Of a stretch of 64,000 nt of DNA, positions 12,501-20,494 are shown piece by piece. The notes beneath the pieces were generated by a model. It worked only from the letters and a program-made list of their open reading frames with translations, was not told the DNA's origin and did no database searches. Position 1 is the first letter of the stretch. Each line of letters starts with the position of its first letter. The translations under genes and the position numbers were made by a program. The DNA lies in the NCBI GenBank assembly GCA_948470475.1, contig OX419347.1, positions 9,518,165 through 9,582,164 of the forward strand. Direction: 5' to 3'. This DNA is from Galaxea fascicularis (lineage: Eukaryota > Cnidaria > Anthozoa > Scleractinia > Euphylliidae).

Positions 12501-15500
12501 ACTACTGCCTTATTTGGTCGAAACTGGCTTTCTGATGTCAAACTGGATTGGACGAATTTACCTGGTTTAAATCACATTGGACCCTTGCCATGTTGTTCCT
12601 CTACAAACCCTGTTCACCCAGAAAACCAGACATTAGAATCAGTCCTGGAACAATACAGTGAATTATTTCAGTCCCCACTTGGATGTTACACTGGGGATCC
12701 AGTTGTGCTAAATGAAAGTAAAGAGGCCAAATTTCACAAAGCCAGACCAGTTCCTTACGCCTTACAGTCAAAAGTGGAGAATGCTTTGCTGAAGATGGAA
12801 AAGGATGGTGTGATTGAACGGGTGACGTCTGCGAGCAGTGCAGCTCCTATTGTAGTCGTTGGGAAGAAAGACAGTGATGATGTCCGTGTTTGTGGAGATT
12901 TTAGTGTGACATACAATGCAAGTGCTCGCGTTGAAACCTACCCTATGCCTCAGATTGAGGACATGCATTCAGCTTTAAGAGGATGCACTGTGTTAAGTGT
13001 CTTAGATATAAAACAAGCCTATCACCAAATACCAATTGCAAAGGAATCACAGTGTTATCTCACAATTAACACTCACATTGGTTTGTTTGCATTCAAGAGA
13101 TTGCCAAATGGCATCCATTCCGGTCCAGCCATCTTTCAAAGAATCATGGATAATTTGTTGTCTGATATTCCAAAGGCTGTTAGTCGTTTAGACGATATCC
13201 TGGTTGCTGGCACAGATGAAGAGGACCACCTTTGCACACTATCCCTAGTTTTAGAGCGACTTCTTAGTGCCGGATTCAGACTGAACAAGACAAAGTGCAA
13301 ATTTCTTCAATCGTCAGTGGTCTACCTTGGTCATGTGATAGATGGAGAGGGCTTACACCCCACTGAGGATAAACTTAAAGCCATCCGTGATGCTCCCAGA
13401 CCCAAAGATGTAACTGCCTTGAAGTCTTTTCTGGGACTTATAATGTTCTATTCGGGTTTCATGCCTCATCATTCTACAGTACTAGCACCTTTACATCAGC
13501 TACTTAGGAAAGGTACTCCATGGAGGTGGTCGAAAGTTGAAGAAGATGCTTTTGTTGCAGCAAAGCAGCTCATCGTCAACTCACAAACATTGGTGCATTA
13601 TGACCATACATTGCCGCTTTTCCTCTCGTGTGATGCTTCATCTTATGGTGCTGGAGCAGTCCTGTCGCATCAAATTGATGGACAATTTCGACCTGTGGCT
13701 TTTGCTTCTTGCACCTTGACCCATGCTCAACAAAATTACTCCCAGCTAGAAAAGGAGGCCTTCAACATCATCTTTGGATTGAAGCGATTCCGACAGTACC
13801 TGTATGGCTGTTCCTTTACAATTTTAACTGACCATCGACCTTTGCTGACTCTCTTGGGTCCTCAGAAACCTGTTCCTGCTCATGCAGCAGCACGACTTCA
13901 AAGATGGGCACTTATCCTTGCTTCATACAACTACAGGATTGAGTATCGCAGTACTGGAGCACATGCAGATGCAGACAGCATGTCTCGTCTTCCTCTACCT
14001 CAGACATGGTCACCCAGATGTGAAAATGTTGAATGCTACTTCTTGGACACTGAAGTTGTGACTAATGTGACCAGTCAGATGATCAAGAAAGAGACTCAGG
14101 TGGATCCAGTTTTGTCTCAAGTGTACAATTATGTCATTAGTGGCTGGCCATGTGTAGTGGATCCCACCCTGGTACCATTTAAGACTAGGAGAGACGAATT
14201 AAGTACCCAGCAAGGCTGCATATTATGGGGTGCTCGAGTTATTGTCCCTCCTTCACTCCAAGAGAAAGTGTCGCAAGAACTGCATGACACTCACCCGGGA
14301 ATATCTCGAATGAAAGCGTTAGCAAGATCTTATGTGTGGTGGCCCAACATTGATTCTCGTATTGAAAGAACTGTTTCTTCATGTAGCACGTGCCAGTCTA
14401 TGAGATCAAATCCTCCTACCGTTCAGATTCATCCTTGGACCTACCCAGCACGACCGTGGTCTTGTATTCATGTAGATTTTGCTGGGCCAGTCTCTGGATG
14501 TACTTACCTTGTTGTTGTAGATGCTTACAGCAAATTCCCAGAGGTAGTCAAAATGACTAATACGTCAGCTAGAACAACTATTACTGCATTGCGAGACATC
14601 TTCAGCAGACACGGTCTTCCAGAAATCATCGTGTCCGACAATGGGCCACAATTTACGGCTACAGAATTTCAACGATTTTGTTCCAACAATGGAATTTTGC
14701 ACCGTACTTCAGCAGCGTACAAGCCATCCACAAATGGACAAGCTGAACGTGTTGTGCAGATTTTGAAATCAGCTATTAAACAAGCCCATGTTACGAACGC
14801 TGACGTAGCTGCTGTCATCGCCAAATATTTGTTGGTTTACCGAAATACGCCACATTCTACAACAGGTGAATCACCGTCGATGCTTCTTATGGACCGGAGA
14901 CTCCGCACCCGCCTGGATTTGCTGAAACCTTCAGTTGAAAAACACGTTGAGGCTCGCCAATACAGTACAATGCTAAGTCGCACCGCACATAGAGGCCTTC
15001 GCCAGTTCAATGCCGGTGATCCTGTTCTGGCTCGTAATTATGGAAGGGGAGAGAAATGGGTGCGTGGAGTAATTAGTGAGGTCCTTGGTTCTCGTCATTA
15101 CATTGTCGAGGTGGCAGGTAATTTGTGGAAACGACATGTGGACCAACTGTTGAGACGTCCTGAAGATGCTGCTCCAACGTGTCGCCCTTCAGCGGTTGAA
15201 CACCGGTCTGTGCCACTTGATGTGTCCCCTAATATGGACCAGCCTTGCGAGATGGTTCCTGATTCAAGTATTCCGTTTGCTCCTATACCTACTACGCTGG
15301 ATGAGCCCCCTTTGATTGTTACTCGGGAAGATCCTCACCTGGCAAACCAGTTACCAACAGTGTCAAAGCCAATTACTAACACTGCCATGTTTTCTCAACC
15401 TAGTTCATTGCCCGGGATTTCTGATTCTGTCAGTGCCGATGACACCTTGTTAGTTCACCCGAATTCTTCATATGAAAATTCTGTTAACACTGAAAAACGT

Positions 15501-18500
15501 TATCCTACCAGGACAACTCATAGGCTTCCTAGCTATTTGAAAGATTACGAGTTAAAGTGATGGCAGTAACTGACCAAGAAACTTTCTTTTCTTTTTCTTT
15601 TAAGGGGGGAAATGTTATATCGTGGCTTTTGCTGGTTTTGTTGCGTCATGTGTTGAGTTGCATGTGTGCGCTTGCGCACTAGCAGACATTAAAGGAATAC
15701 AGTTGTGTGTCTCATACGTTTCGTTGCTTACTGAGTATTTCGGCTCGGAGGTCCTCGGTTATAACAGAAACAGTGAATTTTCGTATTTTTGAGTGAAATT
15801 TAATGTGAAATTGATTAGTCGGCTAATGGATTACATAGCCTTTTTTAAAAAATATAAAGGAAACGCAATATTTTGATTTGTCTGTTTTCAAGGTTAATTT
15901 TGTCTATTATTGTGAAGCTCAGAAAACCGTGAACACTACAAAATTAATATTTTTTATTTCTGGTATGTCTATTGTGTTACAAAAGAAAGCAATCAGATAC
16001 ACAATGGCTAAACCACATAATGTAACGTTGATCACTTTTGTGGTTAGTGGTTTCTTCTTGAAGTTTCATCATTCATCTGATTGGTTGAAGAACAATAAAC
16101 ATTCCAGAAATAATTCTTAGTGTTCAGGGTTTGCATGCAGTAGGTTCTGTAAATGTTTGAGTTTCAGTACCGTGGCGATGGACTCTCCTCCAGTGAAAAA
16201 TGTGTTGCTTTGGTTTCTTCTACAAAACAATAGCACTTCACATGTTAAAATTAATGATACTCTTTTGGTCATCTGTTTATTTTAAGGGTGTTTGGAAGAC
16301 AGCCTCGAATATTGATTTGGCCTTACATGTACACATGGTTCAATTTTTATCATTATCATACATAATTACCATACTTTGAACCACAAATTACAGATCAGAC
16401 TGTTTAAATATTGGGCACCAATGGACATGTTTTCATACTAGAAATGCAAATGCTTACTTACAGAGGATAACTTGCACTTGTACATGTACTAATAACTAAA
16501 AAACTGCACAAAACAAGATACTTAACAGTAACTAGCCTCAAAAAGCAATGCTAATAAATACATGTACCCAATTGGACTACAATGGTTGAAGTCACTCTTT
16601 AAGCTTTTACTATAGTTTAATGCTTTTATTACAGTAAGAGAAGGTAAACAAAAGTTGATTCTGGTGAAGTGAGCGTGTTGACTTAGACATTAGCTAGATG
16701 ACCACTTGCCTGACAGTTTGTCAATCAAAATGGGAATTTGATTACCAAAATAAATATGCCCAGACATTGACTTTCACCTAGGATTTTTTTCTGCGCATAT
16801 TGCACCATAGAGTCTGAATGGATAATTGTTATAATTGTTGCTATTTTTATTTTCATTATCACTATCTGGAAAACTAGTAGGTCAAGATTGCCTTGTAAAT
16901 TTATTTTCTTGGCACATGTATGAGATGTCAGAGTGATTAATTTTGTTGAATAATAAACATCTTATTTCACTTGTAACACAATTTTAAGTAAAAAGCTATA
17001 AAAAATTCAATCTGGGTACACCCAAATTAAAATTCATAAAGTTTAATTACCAGTGCTTTGAATTGAAGCTATTGTTTGACATACAACAAGATTTTCTTGT
17101 ACCATGCATGCTTTTGTGAAGACTCCAAGAAGACTTGAGCAGATGAATTGAGATGGTGCAATTTTTGCGATAAAAGTTCCATATCAAAAAAATTGACAAG
17201 CTGTCACTTAAATTAACAAAGTTAAGATAAATACATAAAATAATAAGCAGTCACACTTGAAATAATTGTTTTTACCAAATATAATTATTTATGTGACTGA
17301 TGTACATAAAAAAATCATATACGGAACTGCAGAAATGAAATCAAATGAAGGATGATCCTCGCAGTTGTGAATGCAATTTAAGCAATAACTTATTGCGTAA
17401 AGAAGCCCTCCCAAAAAAATCAGGACTTCAACAGGGTTTGAACCCATGACCTCGTGATACCGGTGCGATGCTTTAACCAACTGAGCTATGAAGCCACTGA
17501 CACTGGGAGCAGGTCAAATGTGGGTTCATATGTTCCTGGGAACATATGAACCCACATTTGACCTGCTCCCAATGCCATGGGTCACGAGTTCAAACCGCAT
17601 TGAAGTCCTGAATTTTTTTTCAGGCTTCTTTATGCAATTGCTTAAATTGCATTCACAACTGTGAGGATCATCCTTCATTTGATATATATTTATGATTGCA
17701 TTATGCATGGATTTTGATTGGTTCTTATTTAAGATCTATTAGAGGACGGACGCACGAATGATGTCATCACTTCAACCTTTTTCATGCTGTCTTTTTTTTC
17801 TAAAATGGAGGAAAGTTTGAACATTTAGGGGGAATTTTACCAAACTGGGTGAACAAAGACATAGAAAAAAGTCTTGCTGAGGCTGTGGACAAATTCCAAA
17901 AGCAGGAAGAAGAAAAAAAACACATTTCTTTGTAGAAAATGACTTAAATTCGAGCAGTCTCAGTTGAGCACCACTAAACAAAACACAAAATCTTTTTTTA
18001 TTATATAAACAAATAGATTCCATGTTGCCATGCATCTGTTCAGTAATAGATCACAGAAGATGTCAAAATGGTAAGAACAACAGTGACACACTCGGCCATC
18101 ACCTTGTGTGCCACTTACCACATTTTGACGTCATCTGCTCCAAAAGGTCCATTAATAACTGTTAGAACTGATTGGAATAGCAATTAACTCACTTGACAGT
18201 AGGATCAACTTGGAGAAGACTTTTAGGAGTAACATCTTGCCCCATGTCATCAAAAACCTGTGGAATCAACCACATAAATTATAAATACATAAATGGACAA
18301 CTTCAAGTCATAAAATTAAGTAAGATCACTGACAATAATCTTCATCAAATCTAAAATTTTGCTGAATATCAACATTGAACAACATTTGGCAGGGCTCGAG
18401 ACTAATGGTAGCCAGCTAGCCAGACTAGTAAAAATTCCATTTTGGCTTGTAGGTTGTGCGTTTCACTAGCCATTTTGGCCAGTGAAAATGTTAGTGCAAA

Positions 18501-20228
18501 ACATGTGCACTAGCCACTGGGCTAGTAACCTGACAAGTTAGTCTCGAGCCCTGTTTGGGGTCAGAGAAAAAACCCCTTGGTTATATTTAGCTTAATCTTG
18601 GATTAGTGTTAATCGGCTTTCAAACAATCAGGCCCTGGTTTTTATTTATTAGGACTATCACTAATTTCTTATGACTGCATGAATGTAAGCAGTAATGTAT
18701 TGCCTGACCACACACTGTACTGTGACCAGTTTCACAATTTTATGATTGTTATTATTATTATTGCTATTGTAGAGCTGCAGGATGCATAGAAAAAACAAAA
18801 CACTCCTGATTTCTTCTAAGCTATCCCAGGAAACTGGGGATGACTGCATTTTCACATTTTCAGAAAGGGTAAAACCTTGGACAGTCGAGAAACTGTGAAT
18901 TCCCATGTCATTTGGGATTTTCTCCATTTTCAAAGGAAACTAAAACAAGATCTTTTTTACTTACCTGGACTGGAGGTTTTGTCTGTATTTTTTCTGCTCT
19001 GCTTGAGTCAATTGCCACACTCTTCCGACTTGAAGAATTAAAGAGGTTACTCCTGGATCCTCCTGCGATTGTTCTTGTGCTTCTGCTGCCAAAGCTGTGG
19101 CTGCTTTTGCGACTAGCATTCATGTTTATACTAGCAGCTCCCACCCCGGGTTTCCTGAAAATTACAAGTACAACTCCTTGTAACTAAATGGATAAAGGAA
19201 GCTAGACTGCCCTTTATGGAATTCCAAAACCTTTACTCTTCTTGAAAGGGCCAGGTCTATTTTACAGGCTGGCTGCTTTTGCGACTAGCATTCATGTTTA
19301 TACTAGCAGCTCCCACCCTAGGTTTCCTGAAAATGACAAGTACAACTCCTTGTAACTAAATGGCAGATAAAGGAAGCTAGACTGCCCTTTATGGAATTCC
19401 AAAACCTTTACTCTTCTTGAATGGGCCAGGTCTATTTTACAGGTCACATTCCACAGGCCAGAGGAACAGGTGACTGTTTCATTAAGCCAAACAGTTTCAC
19501 ACTGATCTAAAACAAAATTTGGGCTTGTTTATTTATCTGTAGCGCGGCAACCTATACTTTGACCTATGGAATGTGACCTGTAAAATAGACCTGCCGTCTT
19601 GAAAGGCTCCAGATCTTGTAGGTGCAATTAAATAAATAATAAATTACACTGTCTTGTTCTTGTTCACAAGCTGACAGCCCCCGACTATTACAAGCTGACA
19701 AGACAACAACATTGAAAGCTAACCACTATTGGAGACACTTTGCTGCAGATTTGAACAGCTGTGTTACACAATGATACATGTATGTAAGTACCACTACCAT
19801 TGCATCCCAGGGGAGGGGGGGGGAACTCCCCCATAAAAATAATGGGGGTGCGCGTCATAGCTTTGGGTGGTAAAACCTTAAATGACAGCTGGCAGAGTTG
19901 TTTAAAAAAAGGGAGGAAGACGTTTGATAGAATTGTCATTATCCCTATTAAAACAGTCAGTGTCAGTCAATTTAAAATTAATTTACTGGAAGCATAAAGC
20001 TGATGTGGAAATAACGAAAGTCCTTTTCATATACTAGCTTTTATCACTGAGCATGAGCTCGCACGAGCTTGTCTCGGACACATGAAGCAATGTTTTACGG
20101 CGGTTTAACAGACACACCACAGCTAAAAAACATGGAGTTCTGTCCACATGGCCGAGGTTAAATCAATACAAGACGATATTGCTAACAACTTACATTGAAG
20201 GTTTTTTCCTCGCTTCACCTCTGTTCAT
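493..20228 (-). CDS. DNAI4: Axonemal dynein intermediate chain 4-like (WDR78/DNAI4), N-terminal half, partial
   Basis: DNAI4/WDR78 is an intermediate chain of inner-arm dynein needed for ciliary beating. Exons read on the minus strand: 20194-20228 (ATG, begins MNRGEARKK), 18965-19154 (Ser/Arg-rich), 18193-18257 (contains [11 protein letters not shown]), 6133-6316 (Ser-rich, ends in SEDLAEPSS), 5120-5181 ([14 protein letters not shown]), 4772-4891 ([14 protein letters not shown]), 4261-4368 ([17 protein letters not shown]) and 493-562 ([14 protein letters not shown]). Each has AG/GT borders and phases agree except between 18193 and 6316. There the frame demands one more exon of length 3n+1 that I could not locate. 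The order of conserved blocks matches what I recall of WDR78 proteins. The WD40 repeats lie beyond the left edge. The nearly 12-kb intron is full of repeats. Family assignment is strong; the missing exon is the main uncertainty. Confidence 0.85.
1500..4090 (-). mobile_element. Degenerate non-LTR retrotransposon (endonuclease + RT) in a DNAI4 intron
   Basis: Minus-strand frames carry pieces of one LINE ORF2 in order. The start of the endonuclease region is near 3350-3390 (KKLPALQLA). Endonuclease fragments follow at 2587-3152 ([18 protein letters not shown]), then the RT thumb/finger region at 1851-2571 ([19 protein letters not shown] and [18 protein letters not shown]). The 3' tail region lies at 1550-1741 ([32 protein letters not shown]). 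Frameshifts and stops are scattered and the RT catalytic palm segment is missing, so it is dead. The stretch 3530-4090 looks like 5' UTR of the same element. It sits antisense to nothing: it lies in the same orientation as the host gene, inside the intron 563-4260. The family (RTE/CR1-like) is not resolved by eye. Confidence 0.75.
4369..6132. other. DNAI4 introns between small exons
   Basis: Apart from the exons at 4772-4891 and 5120-5181, this stretch is AT-rich intron with no repeat end, RNA gene or other exon that I can support. Confidence 0.4.
6446..6645 (-). mobile_element. tRNA-headed SINE, type B, truncated copy
   Basis: This segment matches 37655-37857 over about 200 bp (shared block GACTAGAAAGTCTAAC and following). 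Read on the minus strand it begins with a tRNA-like head with an A-box-like GGCTCAGTTGG and a B-box-like GTTTAAACC. The copy ends early compared with the longer copy at 37.5 kb. It is a retroposed SINE, not a working tRNA gene. Confidence 0.6.
6796..7439. repeat. Duplicated 146-bp leader preceding each tandem array
   Basis: The 146-bp block at 6796-6941 recurs at 7294-7439, 498 bp away, with few changes (for example TATGTAGCAG versus TATGTAACAG). Each copy ends at CACATGAGATA and is followed at once by a CCCTACA-type array. The block plus the first array was therefore duplicated as a unit. No coding potential is convincing. Confidence 0.85.
6957..7292. repeat. Tandem array 1: higher-order CCCTACA/CCATACATA repeat
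   Basis: The repeats are built from 9-mers such as CCCTACAGG, CCATACATA, CCCAACAGG, TCCTACAAA and CCCAACATA, joined in higher-order units of 36-45 bp. The base period of 9 keeps long frames open in both directions. These frames are low-complexity artefacts, not genes. Confidence 0.85.
7440..9094. repeat. Tandem array 2: about 180 nine-bp units, GGG every 9 nt on the minus strand
   Basis: The array runs about 1.65 kb and is made of three 9-mers, CCCTACAGA, CCCTACAAA and CCCAACAGG, in mixed order (18- and 27-bp composites). A break at 8608-8616 (CCCTAAGTATAGA) shifts the register. On the minus strand every unit gives GGG plus six bases, so the strand is a regular run of G-triplets. That strand is the sense strand of the DNAI4 intron. 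Open frames of several hundred codons arise only because 9 is a multiple of 3. Confidence 0.95.
9095..10065. other. Unique intron sequence
   Basis: AT-rich DNAI4 intron between the tandem array and a transposase remnant. I see no exon or repeat boundary. The missing DNAI4 exon could lie here or at 15.8-18.1 kb, but I could not place it. Confidence 0.35.
10066..10250 (+). pseudogene. Remnant of KDZ-type (Kyakuja-Dileera-Zisupton) transposase C-terminus
   Basis: The last part of an open frame reads [18 protein letters not shown] followed by [16 protein letters not shown]. This resembles, from memory, the conserved tail of KDZ transposases (EQ-F-W pattern followed by a short basic segment). Only about 60 codons are recognisable and the upstream part of the frame (from 9888) has no transposase character. 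It is a small fossil inside the long DNAI4 intron. Another transposase family with a similar C-terminal EQ-F-W motif is possible. Confidence 0.4.
10580..11188 (+). repeat. 5' LTR interrupted by a MITE
   Basis: LTR sequence at 10580-10659 and 11115-11188 matches the 3' LTR except for three substitutions: G/A in GAGTTGCRTG, A/C in CTAGMAGAC and G/T in ACAGKTG. The 451-bp insert plus one duplicated TTAA accounts exactly for the extra length. Confidence 0.95.
10660..11110. mobile_element. TTAA-flanked MITE inside the 5' LTR
   Basis: The 451-bp insert is bounded by TTAA at 10656-10659 and 11111-11114, while the 3' LTR has a single TTAA at that site. Its ends are inverted repeats of about 26 bp. 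The left begins GTAACGATTCACACAAGAAC; the right end in reverse complement begins GTAATGATTCGCATAAGAAC. TTAA duplication is typical of piggyBac and Kolobok superfamilies. It has no transposase gene, so it is non-autonomous. Confidence 0.9.
11192..11209 (+). other. Primer-binding site, matches tRNA-Ser 3' end
   Basis: TGGCGACGAGGATGGGAT begins three bases after the 5' LTR. It is complementary to the 3' end of animal tRNA-Ser(GCT), which ends ATCCCATCCTCGTCG plus CCA as I recall it. The tRNA identity is from memory; the position and the TGG start are direct observations. Confidence 0.75.
11328..12023 (+). pseudogene. Gypsy gag, interrupted by a TGA and closed by a TAG in frame
   Basis: The ATG at 11328 sits in a strong context (GCCGCCATGG). 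The frame reads [20 protein letters not shown] and then typical gag helices. A TGA at 11601-11603 interrupts it, but the same frame continues ([30 protein letters not shown]) to a TAG at 12021-12023. Beyond the TAG the frame runs straight into the CCHC fingers and pol. Both stops are consistent with single C-to-T changes, and the first is at a former CpG. This is decay of a single gag-pol frame rather than programmed frameshifting. An upstream in-frame ATG also exists at 11253. Confidence 0.85.
12024..15560 (+). CDS. pol: Gypsy polyprotein: CCHC fingers, protease, RT, RNase H, integrase
   Basis: The frame is open for over 1170 codons after the gag stop. Two zinc knuckles come first ([14 protein letters not shown] and [14 protein letters not shown], both CX2CX4HX4C). 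The aspartic protease has LDTG near 12303. RT spans roughly 12720-13400 with [12 protein letters not shown] and a catalytic segment [10 protein letters not shown] near 13186. RNase H has [15 protein letters not shown] near 13618. The integrase HHCC zinc region lies near 14285-14395 and the DDE core reads [16 protein letters not shown] and [14 protein letters not shown]-like tail ends in [10 protein letters not shown]. The residue before LDD is Arg where Ty3-type RTs usually have an aromatic residue, which may weaken polymerase. No envelope gene follows. Confidence 0.92.
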   Translation, partial: QATSYACFLCGNSDHVRLKCQFRNVVCHNCNLRGHIARVCKKGGVNTMSFEEEFPQEQLSDEDELYVVYDVNAMSRSEICVPLKIENNDCSMQLDTGCALSLAPITFVKQVCPNVEMKSSNVVLSTYTGETVRPLGEAYVNVEYKGSQHTLPLLVVREGTTALFGRNWLSDVKLDWTNLPGLNHIGPLPCCSSTNPVHPENQTLESVLEQYSELFQSPLGCYTGDPVVLNESKEAKFHKARPVPYALQSKVENALLKMEKDGVIERVTSASSAAPIVVVGKKDSDDVRVCGDFSVTYNASARVETYPMPQIEDMHSALRGCTVLSVLDIKQAYHQIPIAKESQCYLTINTHIGLFAFKRLPNGIHSGPAIFQRIMDNLLSDIPKAVSRLDDILVAGTDEEDHLCTLSLVLERLLSAGFRLNKTKCKFLQSSVVYLGHVIDGEGLHPTEDKLKAIRDAPRPKDVTALKSFLGLIMFYSGFMPHHSTVLAPLHQLLRKGTPWRWSKVEEDAFVAAKQLIVNSQTLVHYDHTLPLFLSCDASSYGAGAVLSHQIDGQFRPVAFASCTLTHAQQNYSQLEKEAFNIIFGLKRFRQYLYGCSFTILTDHRPLLTLLGPQKPVPAHAAARLQRWALILASYNYRIEYRSTGAHADADSMSRLPLPQTWSPRCENVECYFLDTEVVTNVTSQMIKKETQVDPVLSQVYNYVISGWPCVVDPTLVPFKTRRDELSTQQGCILWGARVIVPPSLQEKVSQELHDTHPGISRMKALARSYVWWPNIDSRIERTVSSCSTCQSMRSNPPTVQIHPWTYPARPWSCIHVDFAGPVSGCTYLVVVDAYSKFPEVVKMTNTSARTTITALRDIFSRHGLPEIIVSDNGPQFTATEFQRFCSNNGILHRTSAAYKPSTNGQAERVVQILKSAIKQAHVTNADVAAVIAKYLLVYRNTPHSTTGESPSMLLMDRRLRTRLDLLKPSVEKHVEARQYSTMLSRTAHRGLRQFNAGDPVLARNYGRGEKWVRGVISEVLGSRHYIVEVAGNLWKRHVDQLLRRPEDAAPTCRPSAVEHRSVPLDVSPNMDQPCEMVPDSSIPFAPIPTTLDEPPLIVTREDPHLANQLPTVSKPITNTAMFSQPSSLPGISDSVSADDTLLVHPNSSYENSVNTEKRYPTRTTHRLPSYLKDYELK
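15601..15612 (+). other. Polypurine tract
   Basis: TAAGGGGGGAAA lies immediately before the TGTTAT of the 3' LTR, where plus-strand priming starts in LTR elements. Confidence 0.8.
15613..15766 (+). repeat. 3' LTR, 154 bp
   Basis: It begins TGTTATATCG and ends GTTATAACA. It matches the 5' LTR apart from three substitutions and is followed by the target duplication GAAAC. It lacks the MITE, giving the empty TTAA site for comparison. Confidence 0.95.
15772..17288. other. AT-rich intron sequence
   Basis: No exon, repeat end or RNA gene could be supported. It remains part of the long DNAI4 intron. Confidence 0.35.
17289..17695. mobile_element. Two tRNA-headed SINEs (type C) in inverted, abutting arrangement
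   Basis: On the minus strand the left copy (about 17300-17505) has a cloverleaf-like head. The acceptor arm GGCTTCA pairs with TGAAGTC, the D-arm reads AGCTCAGTTGGTTAAAGC and the T-arm contains GGGTTCAAACCC. The plus-strand right copy (about 17570-17690) shares the tail GCTTAAATTGCATTCACAAC but has lost most of the head. Between them lies a near-perfect palindrome. The anticodon arm of the left head is poorly paired and C replaces U33, so it is not a functional tRNA. Confidence 0.7.
17504..17571. repeat. Perfect palindrome with 33-bp arms and a 2-bp spacer
   Basis: The arms 17504-17536 and 17539-17571 are exact reverse complements, separated only by TG. The arm begins TGGGAGCAGGTCAAATG. It marks the junction of the two inverted SINE copies and would form a strong cruciform or RNA hairpin. 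Confidence 0.95.
18390..18553. mobile_element. Short MITE with 16-bp terminal inverted repeats
   Basis: The ends are perfect inverted repeats, CAGGGCTCGAGACTAA and TTAGTCTCGAGCCCTG. The element is flanked by TTTGG at 18385-18389 and 18554-18558. The CAGGG terminus suggests a hAT-type relative, although hAT normally gives 8-bp duplications. It sits in the intron between DNAI4 exons at 18193 and 18965. Confidence 0.75.
19099..19443. repeat. DNAI4: Tandem duplication of about 170 bp covering the 5' end of a DNAI4 exon
   Basis: 19099-19268 and 19271-19443 are near-identical direct repeats, offset by 172-175 bp. The first contains the splice acceptor and about 55 bp of the exon 18965-19154. The second, which lies upstream in transcription order, keeps the acceptor and exon start but has no donor. 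It would reach a stop after about 19 codons if spliced in. Confidence 0.85.
19427..19593. mobile_element. Fold-back element with perfect 27-bp inverted ends
   Basis: 19427-19453 (CAGGTCTATTTTACAGGTCA and seven more bases) is the exact reverse complement of 19567-19593. The left arm overlaps the end of the tandem duplication, so the duplication probably broke in or near this element. Confidence 0.75.
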
Positions 20229-20494
20229 GACTACAATCTTTGTAAACCTAACAAATAGGCAGTTTCAGTATTTTTGGTGTATTCCTACGCCTTTGAACAT
20301 TGTGTTGTCTCAATCGTCTTCATGTAAACGTTGCTAAGCTTTTTGGCGGGAAGAGACTGGGAATAGACAATGAGAGCATGCTCAGAATAAATTACCGCAT
20401 TCTTATATACCGCATTTGTACATTTCTGAACTGAAAGAAAAGGTTAGAAATGTTTTGACCAAAATAAGAATTTTGGAGAGATAAATAGTGCCTT
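20229..20494. promoter_or_regulatory. Candidate bidirectional promoter between DNAI4 and a microprotein gene
   Basis: The minus-strand start codon at 20226-20228 and the plus-strand ATG at 20495 (or 20507) point away from each other across about 265 bp. I see no clear TATA box that decides either start. Shared regulation is inferred from geometry alone. Confidence 0.4.

Larger units (their letters stand above)
10575..15771 (+). mobile_element. Ty3/Gypsy LTR retrotransposon, nearly intact, with 5-bp TSD
   Basis: The element runs 10580-15766 between direct repeats GAAAC (10575-10579 and 15767-15771). LTRs start TGTTAT and end AACA. After removing an inserted MITE the 5' LTR is 154 bp, the same length as the 3' LTR. 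They differ at about three positions, so the insertion is fairly young. A primer-binding site, a two-finger CCHC gag end, protease, RT, RNase H and integrase follow in Gypsy order. Two in-frame stops break gag. It lies antisense to DNAI4, inside its intron. Confidence 0.95.

Noticed and set aside
12768..12968. Antisense frame inside the Gypsy RT
   Set aside because: Shadow of the polyprotein reading frame.
17090..17125. 31-nt candidate for the missing DNAI4 exon, which would fix the phase
   Set aside because: Phase fits but the acceptor is weak and the encoded residues show no resemblance to the expected linker.
17430..17500. tRNA gene (Thr-like anticodon GGT) on the minus strand
   Set aside because: The anticodon stem mispairs and U33 is C; the sequence continues into a SINE body and is the head of a retroposon.
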